A stretch of 64,000 nucleotides of DNA, taken from positions 248,001 to 312,000 of the forward strand of contig JAUPFP010000052.1 of NCBI GenBank assembly GCA_036925085.1. Direction: 5' to 3'. The notes beneath the pieces were generated by a model. It was not told where the DNA came from. It saw only the letters and a program-made list of their open reading frames with translations, and searched no databases. The stretch is from Brachycybe producta. Its lineage: Eukaryota > Arthropoda > Diplopoda > Playtdesmida > Andrognathidae. A program made the position numbers and the translations under genes. Below are positions 36,601 to 42,674 of this stretch, in pieces (the stretch's first letter is position 1; the number at the start of each line of letters is the position of its first letter).

Positions 36601-38009
36601 TTGATATTATAAAGAAGAAGTTGTTTAAGCTCAACTTAAAAAGCGAGACAAAAGCCACTTTGCTTTTTATTATTATCATTATCACCATTATTATCTTTAT
36701 AATAATAATAATACAACAGACAGTCTATGTAAATATACAGGGTGATACCAAAAAAGAAATCCATTATTTGTGACAACTCACAAACGAGGGGGGGGGGGGG
36801 TCATTTACCATTTTCTATACAAAATTAATTAAAAAACTAGAAGAACAAATGTAAATTTCATGAAATTATCTTTTGAAATATTATCATTTTGATGAAAAAT
36901 TATCTATGCAAATTGCCTGAAACGACTCGTCAATGTACACATTTACAACCAATTTAGTGTTTTTTTTTGTGAAAAAAAGTCGACAGTTTGTCACATTGAC
37001 GTGTCAGGCAATGTATAAAATACCTAAAACAAGCCAAGTTAACCAAACAATCTTTTTGTGCATTATCTACATTGACCGTCATTCTGCAAATTGTCTAAAA
37101 CGGCGAATGCGAACATAAACAACCGATTTGATTGGTTGTTTTGCAAAAACATTTAACTTGTCAATCACATTCACGTATCAGGCAATGTATAAAATACCCT
37201 AAAACAAGCCCAGTTAACAAAACAATCTTTTAAGCATTATCTACATTGACCGGCATTCTGCAAATTGTCTAAAACAGTAAATGCGAACATAAACAACCGA
37301 ATTTATAGGTTGTTTTTTTTTTTCAAAAATTTTAACTTTGCATGAAATGCTTTTTTTTTTTGGTTCACCCTGTACATTATTCATTGACTACCATAAAAGA
37401 CGGATCTAACTCGGAGCACTCGGATCAATCTCATAACATAAACACAGATTTTTTTTCTCTCTCTCTTTCACTCATTCTATTTTTTTATTATGTCTGGAAT
37501 AGAAAAAGGGGGCGGAGCTTAAAAATAAGTCTCGAGACGACCTCAAGAGAATGAACGGCGGTCGTCTCGTGGACGGTTGAAGGAGGAGGAGGAGTCGGCG
37601 TCTAAACGCACGAGACGACCACACTGCCGCCAAATCAGAAAAAAAGAGCCTCGCACCCAGGGGCCATTATTATATCTTCTCATATAAGATAGATATACTA
37701 TAATAAAACACTAAGGTCAAAGGTGAATTAAGAGATCAATTATTACGTACCGTTAGCAAAGACGGTATCATATAGAAGTAGGGCTGAAAAATAAACAGAA
37801 AAACAAAAAAGTTATTTAAAAAAAAAACCGGAAGCTGTGGCTAGACTTTTATAAGAAACCGGAAGTTCGTCTGAGAAGAGATTAAAAAAATAGGTACATA
37901 ATAATAATAATAATAAAAAGTCTGCCAAAACCGAAATTACAAAAAAAGGGGGTGGGGGGGAGAGAGGTTAAAGTTGTTACTTACCAACCAAACCGAGGCA
38001 AAAAAGCAT
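11150..38009 (-). CDS. CUB-LDLa type I membrane protein with PMEPA1/LDLRAD4-type Smad- and NEDD4-binding tail
   Basis: Six exons join in frame into 628 residues: 37985-38009, 37751-37783, 31773-32297, 28658-28885, 12061-12308 and 11150-11977. Order: signal peptide (MLFCLGLVALLLYDTVFA), CUB (about 21-194), LDLa (211-243, six Cys, SDE), transmembrane helix (about 274-295), then a cytoplasmic tail with Gly and His runs, LPPSIHLPDGEE, PPNR at 430-433 and PPPY at 441-444. In vertebrates this family (PMEPA1/TMEPAI, LDLRAD4) binds R-Smads through PPNR and NEDD4-type ligases through PPxY, damping TGF-beta signals from endosomes. The first PPxY of vertebrate LDLRAD4 is EEYPY here, so only one PPxY remains. 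The introns around the CUB and LDLa exons are all phase 1, so exon skipping would keep frame. The CUB is unexpected for this family and its inclusion is inferred from strand, phase and splice sites. Upstream ATGs exist (see notes). Confidence 0.85.
12061..12308 (-). CDS. Transmembrane exon with Gly and His runs
   Basis: Encodes SSVQIIIVILAIAVTVGVF followed by TCVVGHYK, which matches the membrane segment and HYK boundary of LDLRAD4/PMEPA1. A run of ten Gly and a run of fourteen His come next. The His run is coded by CAC/CAT repeats that may be length-variable. The preceding intron is over 16 kb and the following one is 83 bp. Confidence 0.9.
12430..13466. repeat. 25/26-bp minisatellite, roughly 38 copies, with foldback-arm left flank
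   Basis: Unit CCTACTCTTTCTAGTCTCCA + CTCAAT (26 bp), with a 25-bp variant lacking one T and a rare CCAACT variant, in blocks. It lies in the 16-kb intron. The left flank (12432-12500) reads TTGAACGATATATCACCATG, then CTCAATCCTACTCTTCTAGT, which is the right arm of the foldback family. The array therefore looks like an expansion of that arm's end. Confidence 0.93.
13813..14165. repeat. Tandem duplication of about 170 bp
   Basis: Phrases TAGCCTCGAACAAGG, CGCATTGTTCTAG, TTTAGAATATAAT.TTGGTAATG and GGTTCTTCATAAAACGCATTT recur in order at about 13813-13985 and 13985-14150. Each unit itself looks like two diverged halves. Confidence 0.65.
14410..14670. repeat. CT-rich simple repeats
   Basis: CTCTCTGT and CAGACAGA tracts at 14440-14580 and a further CTCTCT tract at 14653-14673 lie within the long intron. 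Confidence 0.7.
15020..15560. repeat. Four direct tandem copies of the foldback right arm
   Basis: AAAGTTCATTTTGAACGATA followed about 50 bases later by CTATTCTAGTTTTTAA recurs near 15035, 15195, 15350 and 15485 in the same orientation, at a period of about 150 bp. No left arms separate them, so this is an array of solo arms. Confidence 0.7.
16230..16413. repeat. Full foldback element, 65-bp arms
   Basis: Left arm 16230-16294 and right arm 16349-16413 are complementary at 63 of 65 positions, with a 54-base loop. Outer motif TTTTAGAAACTAGAAGAGTA; inner motif GATATCTTTCAAAATAARCT. This is the cleanest long example of the family in the window. Confidence 0.92.
17524..17661. repeat. 46-bp tandem repeat, three copies
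   Basis: Unit begins TGCAAAATTGACTAGTCAAT and ends TTCTGATTTTCA. Copies start at 17524, 17570 and 17616. The array runs directly into the GGGCTCGGA-family element, sharing the word TTTTCATGCAAAAT, so it may have grown from that element's end. Confidence 0.9.
17655..17927. mobile_element. TIR element, GGGCTCGGA family, left end truncated
   Basis: Carries GTTTCTCAATCTGTGGCCCA at the left and the facing GGCCACAAATTGAGAAAC at the right. Central facing GGTTAGAGGCTAG and TTGACAACTGTTATCAACCA words are present, and the right terminus is AATCCGAGCCCTAA. The matching left terminus is replaced by the 46-bp repeat. No coding capacity. Confidence 0.75.
18450..19150. repeat. Tandemly duplicated, partly palindromic repeat
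   Basis: GCAACTTTTGATGAAACTTTGATGCAATAAA occurs in two forms at about 18468 and 18738. Both are followed by CTTCTGAAGAGACTTTTTATGAAAC and AACCAATCAGGCTGTA. The right part (18990-19130) is an inverted repeat built on TTGCAAGTTGAATTGCATCA. Confidence 0.65.
19410..19735. repeat. CT-rich minisatellite
   Basis: CTCTCTCTCTCCCTCATG units of varying length repeat many times, flanked on both sides by CATTATATCCCTTAATTTCT. The long open frame here is a by-product of the repeat. Confidence 0.85.
19894..20105. mobile_element. MITE, GGGCGGAGC family
   Basis: Left end ACAGGTAGTTAGAAATAGG, right end CCGATTTCTAAATGCCTGT, with facing GGCTCCACCC and GGACGGAGCC boxes. It is closest to the copy at 34955-35165, sharing TGACGACCGGC and GTAGTGGCTGACGTCA. 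Confidence 0.8.
20158..20672. mobile_element. TIR element, TACGGAGCCCTGC family
   Basis: Left TACGGAGTCCTGTTGAGGAC and right GTCCTCAGCAGGGCTCCGTA are inverted copies about 515 bp apart. Internal inverted words include TAGGAAATCTA.AGAATG. A shorter pair with the same ends lies at 32477-32826. Confidence 0.75.
20797..21072. mobile_element. Pogo/Tigger-like MITE
   Basis: Left TACCTCGCTATACGGCC and right GGGCCGTAAAGCGAGGTA are inverted ends flanked by TA. The CTCGCTATA-type terminus is typical of pogo/Tigger-class Tc1/mariner elements. About 275 bp, non-coding. Confidence 0.7.
21500..21700. repeat. Foldback-family element, diverged
   Basis: Left CAAACTAGAAACGTAACTGAATC and GTTATCTTTCAAAATAAACT; right TGACTGAGCAACCCTTCTAG. 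The right inner arm is worn away. Confidence 0.6.
22300..22990. repeat. A-rich degenerate repeat
   Basis: Short words AAAAATGAGCTAAATTAAC and ACCAAAATATT recur irregularly for about 700 bp with no coding frame. Confidence 0.65.
23000..25260. other. Intron stretch without recognised genes
   Basis: Part of the 16-kb intron. Holds scattered CACGTG boxes (23369, 23458, 24831), a CT run at 23278 and T-rich tracts. A CAG/CTG-like GCTGCTGCTGCTG tract is near 25040. No splice-flanked coding segment could be supported. Confidence 0.4.
25270..25805. repeat. Cluster of foldback-family arms and one full hairpin
   Basis: Arms occur near 25310 and 25420-25540. A complete hairpin spans 25634-25803: TTTAGAAACTAGAATGGTAG and GATATCTTTCAAAATAAGCT face AGCTTATTTTAAAAGACATC and GCTACCCTTCTAGTTTTTAA. 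Confidence 0.8.
26180..26420. other. CpG-rich island-like patch in the long intron
   Basis: Richer in CpG than its surroundings (CCCGCGCGACGACAACACC, CGAGCGCGTGCGTTTCC). It could be an internal promoter or enhancer of the receptor gene; no coding start is visible. Inference only. Confidence 0.3.
27540..27610. repeat. Simple repeats (TA, G and GA tracts)
   Basis: TATATA at 27540-27560, a G run near 27568-27582 and a GA tract to 27606. Confidence 0.85.
27650..27990. repeat. Tandem duplication of about 170 bp
   Basis: TTTCTGCAATTGACTACTAAT at 27660 and TTTCTACAATTGAATACTAAT at 27827 are each followed by TCTAGTCAATAAT, CTTACAG.CA and AAGTGAGAAAAT.. and CATAATG/ACAATGACTGA. The copies are diverged. 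Confidence 0.6.
28145..28582. repeat. Three tandem inverted repeats (TGATCCAATATGGCG)
   Basis: TGATCCAATATGG at about 28151, TGATCCAATATGG at 28338 and TGATCCATTATGGCG at 28520 each face an ACGCCAT.TT.GATCAC partner about 50 bases on. This gives a tandem of palindromes with a period of about 185 bp. It ends about 75 bp from the LDLa exon, inside the intron downstream of that exon. Confidence 0.75.
28658..28885 (-). CDS. LDLa-domain exon
   Basis: Encodes CEFTCADASCLPTWSMVCDG and then CADRSDEHDC, a complete LDL-receptor class A module with the six cysteines and acidic calcium ligands. A Ser/Asn-rich stalk follows. The exon starts and ends in phase 1, and its donor is GTAAGT. Confidence 0.9.
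29451..30190. repeat. 181-bp tandem repeat, four copies, each with a foldback arm
   Basis: Units begin near 29459, 29641, 29822 and 30003 with TCATTAGAAGCGAAGGTGGC, then GCCCTCCTCAAAACTTATTA. Each contains TTTTAGAAACTAGAAGGGTA and TCTTTTAAAATAAACTTTTTATG. Copies are nearly identical, so the amplification is recent. It sits in the 2.9-kb gap between the CUB and LDLa exons. Confidence 0.92.
30272..30440. repeat. Full foldback element
   Basis: Left TTTTAAAAACTAGAAGAACAGC with TTTTAAAATAAGCTTTTTT faces AAAAGTTTATTTTCACAGAT and CAGTTACCCTTCTAGTATCT. Confidence 0.7.
31300..31660. promoter_or_regulatory. CTCF-like motif group 1
   Basis: GCAAGATGGCGCTT (about 31302), ACCAGATGGCGCCG (31501) and TGCGCCATCTAGTGGCA (31641-31657, the reverse of TGCCACTAGATGGCGCA) match the known CTCF core CCASYAGRKGGCRS. 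Part of a wider cluster; binding is not shown. Confidence 0.45.
31773..32297 (-). CDS. CUB-domain exon
   Basis: One 525-base phase 1-1 exon encodes a whole CUB module: VCSQTF, then KRCEYIIHAPRDFSILLNFT, a second Cys pair (APCLPEVEIVEV and GKICHL), ending LEFTFHHQ. A Ser/Thr/Pro-rich insert of about 35 residues splits the domain after DIFGF. The acceptor gives G+CT = Ala after the signal peptide, and the ACACAG|GTGAAC donor joins to the LDLa exon in frame. It could be an optional cassette. Confidence 0.8.
32477..32826. mobile_element. TIR element, TACGGAGCCCTGC family, with nested MITE-like sequence
   Basis: Left TACGGAGCCCTGCAGAGGCC faces GTCCTCTGCAGGGCTCCGTA. Inside, 32530-32685 has CCACGCCCCTTTTAAGAGC and CAAATATCAACCAATTAGAAA, a diverged GGGCGGAGC-family copy, suggesting nesting. 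A CTCF-like CCAATAGATGGCGCTG lies at 32601. Confidence 0.65.
32892..33057. mobile_element. MITE, GGGCGGAGC family
   Basis: GACACGCAGACGTTTGCTCC at the left faces GCAAACGTCTGCGTGTTCC at the right. Internal CAAATATCAACCAATTGGAA is shared with the copies at 4725 and 32530. Outer ends are CATTTAAA and TTTAAATGCCTGT. Confidence 0.75.
33090..34250. promoter_or_regulatory. CTCF-like motif group 2
   Basis: TGCGCCACCTATTGGCCA (33098), AGCGCCCTCTAGTGGCT (33218-33234, a perfect reverse match to CCACTAGAGGGCGC), TTAGATGGCGCCACTAG (33993) and AAGCGCCATCTACC (about 34234). They are spread over an intron region otherwise holding CT and GA simple repeats (33430-33700). Confidence 0.45.
34471..34662. repeat. 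Unrelated foldback with arms of about 75 bp
   Basis: ATTCTAAAAAGCAAGATGTC, then TTCCTTCTAGCTTCAAAAATA and AAACGGAGTTCAACCTTTTT, are matched in reverse by the segment 34585-34658. The outer word GAAGCTAGAAGGAAGACATC differs from the common foldback family. A partial arm recurs at 34708-34738. Confidence 0.85.
34955..35165. mobile_element. MITE, GGGCGGAGC family
   Basis: ACAGGCAATTAGAAAACGGG and CCCGTTTTCTAATTGCTTGT form the ends. GTTGGCTCCGCCC faces GGGGCGGAGCCAAC, and CGACCGGCAACTTCTAAT faces ATTAGAAGTTGCCGGTCG. This is the best-preserved copy, about 211 bp. CTCF-like words flank it at 34401, 34872 and 35225. Confidence 0.85.
35380..35640. repeat. C/G homopolymer-rich simple sequence
   Basis: Alternating C, T, A and G runs including G tracts at 35541-35552 and a C tract at 35612-35628. 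The open frames here are artefacts of these runs. Confidence 0.7.
35940..36335. repeat. Foldback-family arms, one full hairpin
   Basis: Left arm at 35950-36012. A hairpin at 36149-36330 has TTAGAAACTAGAAGAAAATA and ATCTTTCAAAATAAACGTTT facing AACGTTCATTTTAAACGATA and TTTACTCTTCTAGTTTCTAA. A lone left arm follows at 36832-36895. Confidence 0.75.
36900..37330. repeat. Tandem duplication of about 195 bp
   Basis: CAGGCAATGTATAAAATACC at about 37006 and 37178 is followed in each by AAAACAAGCC.AGTTAAC, ACAATCTTTT, GCATTATCTACATTGACCG and CATTCTGCAAATTGTCTAAA. Confidence 0.75.
37985..38009 (-). CDS. First coding exon of the CUB-LDLa gene (signal peptide start)
   Basis: ATG at 38009 opens MLFCLGLV and the exon ends in phase 1 at a GTAAGT donor. 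Together with the 33-base exon 37751-37783 (ALLLYDTVFAN) it makes a standard hydrophobic signal peptide. An out-of-frame upstream ATG at 38097 opens a frame that overlaps this start and stops in the next exon, so it could act as an upstream ORF if transcribed. Confidence 0.75.
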
Positions 38010-39214
38010 GTCTGGCAAAACCACGACTTCCTCTAGATACTAGGGATAACGTTGAGATCCCCAAAAAGACCGCAGCAAACTCATAAAAGCGCTTCATTAG
38101 TAGAAAAAGACGGAAGAAAATAGAGATAGAAACAACTTCAGACATCAACCAGCCTCCATCTTGACAGAAAGAGACGAATAAAAAAAAATATTGAGGCTAG
38201 ACAACAGTACATAGAGGCTAACAGCCTTGTCTTCTTTGTGGCCGCCGCCACCGTCAAAATTGCGCCGTAGACGATGCGCAGAAGTTCAAAATTAGCCTCG
38301 ACCGTAAGGGTACGTTATTAAAAATCAATCTGCGCCCTCTAGGTGTAGACACTATATCGAGGCGGCTTCCTAGAGGAGAACGTAGAGAGGCTAACAATAT
38401 TTCCTATAGACGCCGCTGTCTAGGATTTAAATCAAAATATGCATACTTTCAAATGGGCTATTAACAGACGTAACCAAAATCAATAGAAACATAAATTAAT
38501 CGCTAATATCGGCGGCTATCAACCAGATTTTAGCGACGAAATAGCGGCTAAACTTTTAAATTTCAAACTAACCGGCGCCAGAAATAAACCAAATTTTGGC
38601 GACTAATAAGCCGCTAATTGAAATTTACTAGCACATTCTCTTATTCAGTGTGACGTCATGTCCATAGATTTTCTTATGAAGGTGACGTCACACTGCAGTA
38701 CAAATCGATGAATAATGAACTGGGCAGTTAAAAATTAAGCAAAAATTCTGATTATTCAGAATTTCAATGCAAAATGAAAAGAAACTTGAATGAGTTTTTA
38801 GAAACTAGAAGAGTAGCTCAATCACTTAAAAGATATTTTTTTTCAAAACAACCTTTTTTTATGTCAATTTGAAAGTGAACCAACTTTAAGCAGACGATAT
38901 TTTTTAATTTTTCTTATTAAAAGGTTTATTTTGAAAGATATCAACATGAAAATACTATTAAGTGACTGGGCTGCCATTCTAGTCTCTTAAAAATGAAACT
39001 ACTAACTAGACATTCCCACCATTCATCGATTTTTCCACGCAACACCAATGAAAGAAATCGACGAGTAATGGAATTTGCAGTAAATTCGACTTAGTACACC
39101 TGCAATCAGCTCGAGAGCCACGTCGCTGCACCAATCCTCTTTATTTCCACCCGATTCAAATTAAAACTCGAGAATTCTCCTTTTTTATTAAACCACATTT
39201 GAAACAATAATAAT
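38010..39214. other. Spacer between the CUB-LDLa gene and the neurl2-like gene
   Basis: The first 150 bases are the likely 5' UTR and promoter side of the CUB-LDLa gene. CTGCGCCCTCTAGGTG at 38330 is a CTCF-like site. A full foldback element lies at 38795-38992 (TTTTAGAAACTAGAAGAGTA facing ATTCTAGTCTCTTAAAA). No gene is seen. Confidence 0.5.
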
Positions 39215-40164
39215 TTACAATGACTGATACATCAAATATTCTTTCAATTTACGAGGAAGCGGCAAAGACGAAACTGCCGTCTTAGCGATGTGTTGCAGAA
39301 TGGCATCACGACACGCACTCTGCAAAGTTGCAACTGAAACGAGACAATAAAACATCGATTAAATGCTATAAAGACAAACCGCTATGACGACAGTCAATAC
39401 AAACCCTCGTTACCTCCGTACAGCTGTACGATGTGGACTTGTTTTGTCGTCCCGTAGACATCGACGACAGCATACAAGGGTCCATTCTGATACGGAATCC
39501 CGGTTGCACATGGCCCCTGGTCGTCACCGTTGATAATAAAATGCATTTCGGCAACATCGCCCTTTGTTATATACATTACACCGATCCGACTACCGACATC
39601 GGTAGGAAGAATACCGACCCTAGACGACATCCCGTTGTAATCTTCGTTCTGGAGCGCAGACGTAGACGACGAAGGGGAAATACCCGACGGCACCTGATCG
39701 TCCTCGTCTTCGTATCCAACCGGATTCTGAAACCTAGAAACTGATTTCAGTACACTACGATGTACGACACCGCGACTCGTAACGATCTGCTTTCCGTTTC
39801 CTAAAACGGAAGGTTGCGAAGAACCTGGATCGATGATAACCTCGTACATGTAATCATAAACGTTGTTGTGTGACTTCGTGACGGCAAAAATCCAAGAATG
39901 TCCCATATTCGCCAGGTCGGGTAGAGCGTACTGCGGGAGGCTAAATCGCGACGAAGGATCCAGTTGAGTCAATCCTAGCCTCATATGGCCGCTCCAGCCT
40001 CTTTCGTTCTTCTCGATCTCGAGCAAGAATATCTCGCCAGGAAGCAACGGCTTCTCGCTGAACGTGATCGCATGTGCAAAGCTTGCCTTGCGGAATGCGA
40101 CCGTGTTATCGTCGCACAAAATTATGTTCTTGCCATAGTACGGATGGAAACGAGTGGGAGGCAT
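39215..40164 (-). CDS. neurl2: NEURL2-like protein: NHR (Neuralized) domain plus SOCS box
   Basis: Two exons, 39414-40164 and 39215-39333, joined in phase 1 (CGGAG|GTAACG and TTTCAG|TTGC), give 289 residues; vertebrate NEURL2 has about 285. The NHR domain starts at once ([63 protein letters not shown]) and continues to [12 protein letters not shown] and LYAVVDVYG. It is interrupted by an acidic Ser-rich insert ([11 protein letters not shown]). The C-terminal SOCS box reads [14 protein letters not shown] and then [13 protein letters not shown]. The family acts as substrate receptor of Elongin-B/C Cullin ubiquitin ligases; NEURL2 (Ozz) does so in vertebrate muscle. The start at MPPTRFH is chosen because it gives the family length. 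AATAAA on the minus strand lies at 39184-39189, just past the stop. Confidence 0.93.
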
Positions 40165-42067
40165 GAGGACCCACTTTTCCTCCCTCTCGAAAACCAGTGA
40201 AATTGTCGGAGAAAACTCGGTAAACCAGAAAAACGGGGAAAATGTCAAAAAATTGGATTTTTGAATCCTCTCGAATCGATTAGATGTTAATCTGGCGTCT
40301 TAAACCATGTTTCTTTGCTGGAAAACTAATAAAATAGAAAGAAATTAAACTTAATTCAATATTACGGCAGGACCAATAGAGGGCGCTGTTTAGTAGCAAT
40401 GCAAACGTGGCAGTTTACAGTCACTTAAAACAAATACATGAGCATAAAATACGTTAATTTCATGTCTAGAATTACGTTTCTATGTTTGAATCATATGAAA
40501 ATGCAAAGTTAACAACGTTAAGCCGCTTTAAAATCAATGACACGATATGACCGCTAGGGAACGCTGTTGGTAGTAGAGCAGACGTGGCTTTCTCCATAGA
40601 AGCTCATTTAACTAACCTTGATTGAAACCTACGTAAAACCACGTTTGCCTTACTTCTAAGTAAAAATCGATAGAAACGAATGAAAAACGTAAAATACTCG
40701 CAAAACGACCTAGAAAACTACAACAATGTTTATAACAACATTTTTACTACAAATATACAGTCACCTGTTGAATATTCCCATGTTATTAAGCCTAAAAACG
40801 TACGAAAGACGAGAATAAACGGCAACAACAATTAAAATATCTTGAGATTTATTGTGTTGCCACTAGATGGCACTACAGCCACAGTTTCGTCTCTTCTAGT
40901 GTCTTCTATTTGTGTAATATGGTGACATTCATTGACTTTTGCGTCGCCATTTTGGTTCTCCTATAATAAGGCTAATTTCGAATTTATAATAACAATTAAA
41001 TCATTTTTAATTAATATAAGTTCATTTTAAAGTCACCTGTTAGATATTATTATGTTGTTAAATAAGAAAAAACGACGTCATAAACGATTAAAAAATTAAA
41101 CAACCCGATTTAAAATTTATTTTATCGTCACTAGATGTCAGCACAACCTCCACTAATGCTTCAAATGTGATTACAGTGCAGGTACGCTGACACCCTATAA
41201 CACGTTGTCCACCATCTTGGTTCTTGTAAACGATGAATTCCGTTATTTTTTTATGGGGAAATTGCGTTCAATAACTTCAATTTTAATATTATTCGATTTT
41301 ATAAAAATAAAAACTTCTAAATTAAAATAAATAATTTCATTATTCACAACAATGAAGTTTGGCTAAAATAATAAAATAACGTCAATATTTAAATGTTTTT
41401 TCCCTTTAATGTTAAAAGTTTAATATACTTAACTTTTAAAATATTACTGTTTTAATATTATATTATGCTAATTATAAATATCTTTCAATCTTTAAACATT
41501 TATAAATCAATATAAATAAAATTTGTGATGAAATTTAAACAAAAAAGATCAATACATTGTATAGAATTTTGAAGTTTGATTTAAAACCAAAATGGCGTCC
41601 GTTTTTTAACATTTACATAACTGAGGGAAAAATAGAAATTTTCTTAAATATTTGAACATTTTTAAGTTTTTTTAAAACTCAATTAAGTTAAAATAAAAAT
41701 ACTGAAACTGTTCACAATTATAAAAATTTGAAGAAAAGAAAAAAAACATGAATAAAAGAAAAGAAAAACCAAAACAAAATGGCGTTTGTTTTTAAACGTT
41801 AGTGCGAATAAGATGCAAATATTTAAAATATAAGCGATATTAAGTAAGATTATTGTTATTTTGCGTCATCTCAATGCAGTTAGTATTTTCCACCATTTAA
41901 TTAGAACCTAGAAATATATTTATATATTTTTAATTGGCTCAAGTTTTTTCCATAATTTACTTGCCAACTTCAAAATTAGTTTCCTTGTGACATATATGAC
42001 GTCACATATATTACCGAGCGCGTCACAATATCCGGAACGATCGAGGCCTCTGCACGTGGATAACGAG
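40165..42067. promoter_or_regulatory. 5' flank of neurl2-like gene with CTCF-like sites
   Basis: CCAATAGAGGGCGCTG at 40373, GCCACTAGATGGCACT at 40859 and a weaker GTCACTAGATGTCAGC at 41127 continue the motif cluster. The rest is AT-rich with no supported exon; AAATGGCG words occur at 41591 and 41778. Confidence 0.4.
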
Positions 42068-42370
42068 TAGGGCTCGGACTTTTATGTAAAATCAAGCAAA
42101 TGTTTCTCAATCTGTGGCCCAAGTGTCAATTGTGAAGTAAACATCATTCATCAGTGTCATCACCATTAGAGCAATTGCAATTATGCATTTTCTAATCAAG
42201 GTTGGTTAGAGGCTAGATGTCTGGTTACTATTAGTTGTCAACTAGATATCTAGCCTCTAACCAGTGTTTTGGTTGATCTAAATTAGATTGATTGTTACTT
42301 CATAATTGGCACTTTGGCCACAGATTGAGAAATATTGGCATAAGATATTGCATAAAAGTCCGAGCCCTAG
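42068..42370. mobile_element. TIR element, GGGCTCGGA family
   Basis: Ends TAGGGCTCGGACTTTTATG and AAAAGTCCGAGCCCTAG are inverted. Subterminal TTTCTCAATCTGTGGCC faces GGCCACAGATTGAGAAA. Central GGTTAGAGGCTAG faces CTAGCCTCTAACCAG. About 303 bp, non-coding. Confidence 0.88.
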
Positions 42371-42559
42371 TTATGAGACACTGTGTACAATACTTAATGT
42401 CCATTCTGACCCAGTAAATAAAATGATTCAACTGAAAGAATGAAAAGAAAAAAGTGAAATAATAATTAAATGGAAAGTAATTAAATGGTTGCAAAACATT
42501 AAAGACAATTAATATTGTCAGATTATTAATTGTCTTTAATGTTTTGCATAAAAGCTTTG

Positions 42560-42567
42560 TATAAAAG
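42560..42567 (+). promoter_or_regulatory. TATA box of the plus-strand small peptide gene
   Basis: TATAAAAG lies 115 bases before the ATG at 42675. It is absent from the second copy of the duplicated block. Confidence 0.55.
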
Positions 42568-42674
42568 TGAAATCAACTGAAATACAATCTTCACATAATT
42601 TTATTTTATGAGAAGTTTCAGTTTCTGCTGAGCTGTTTCTTGTTACTAATTATTATTATAGTTCAAAATCAACA

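Noticed and set aside
37985-38097. Alternative start MKRFYEFAAVFLG
   Set aside because: Its frame reaches the donor in the wrong phase and hits a stop in the next exon, whereas the ATG at 38009 gives a clean signal peptide.
39433-39744. 103-codon plus-strand frame
   Set aside because: It is antisense to the Neuralized-domain exon.
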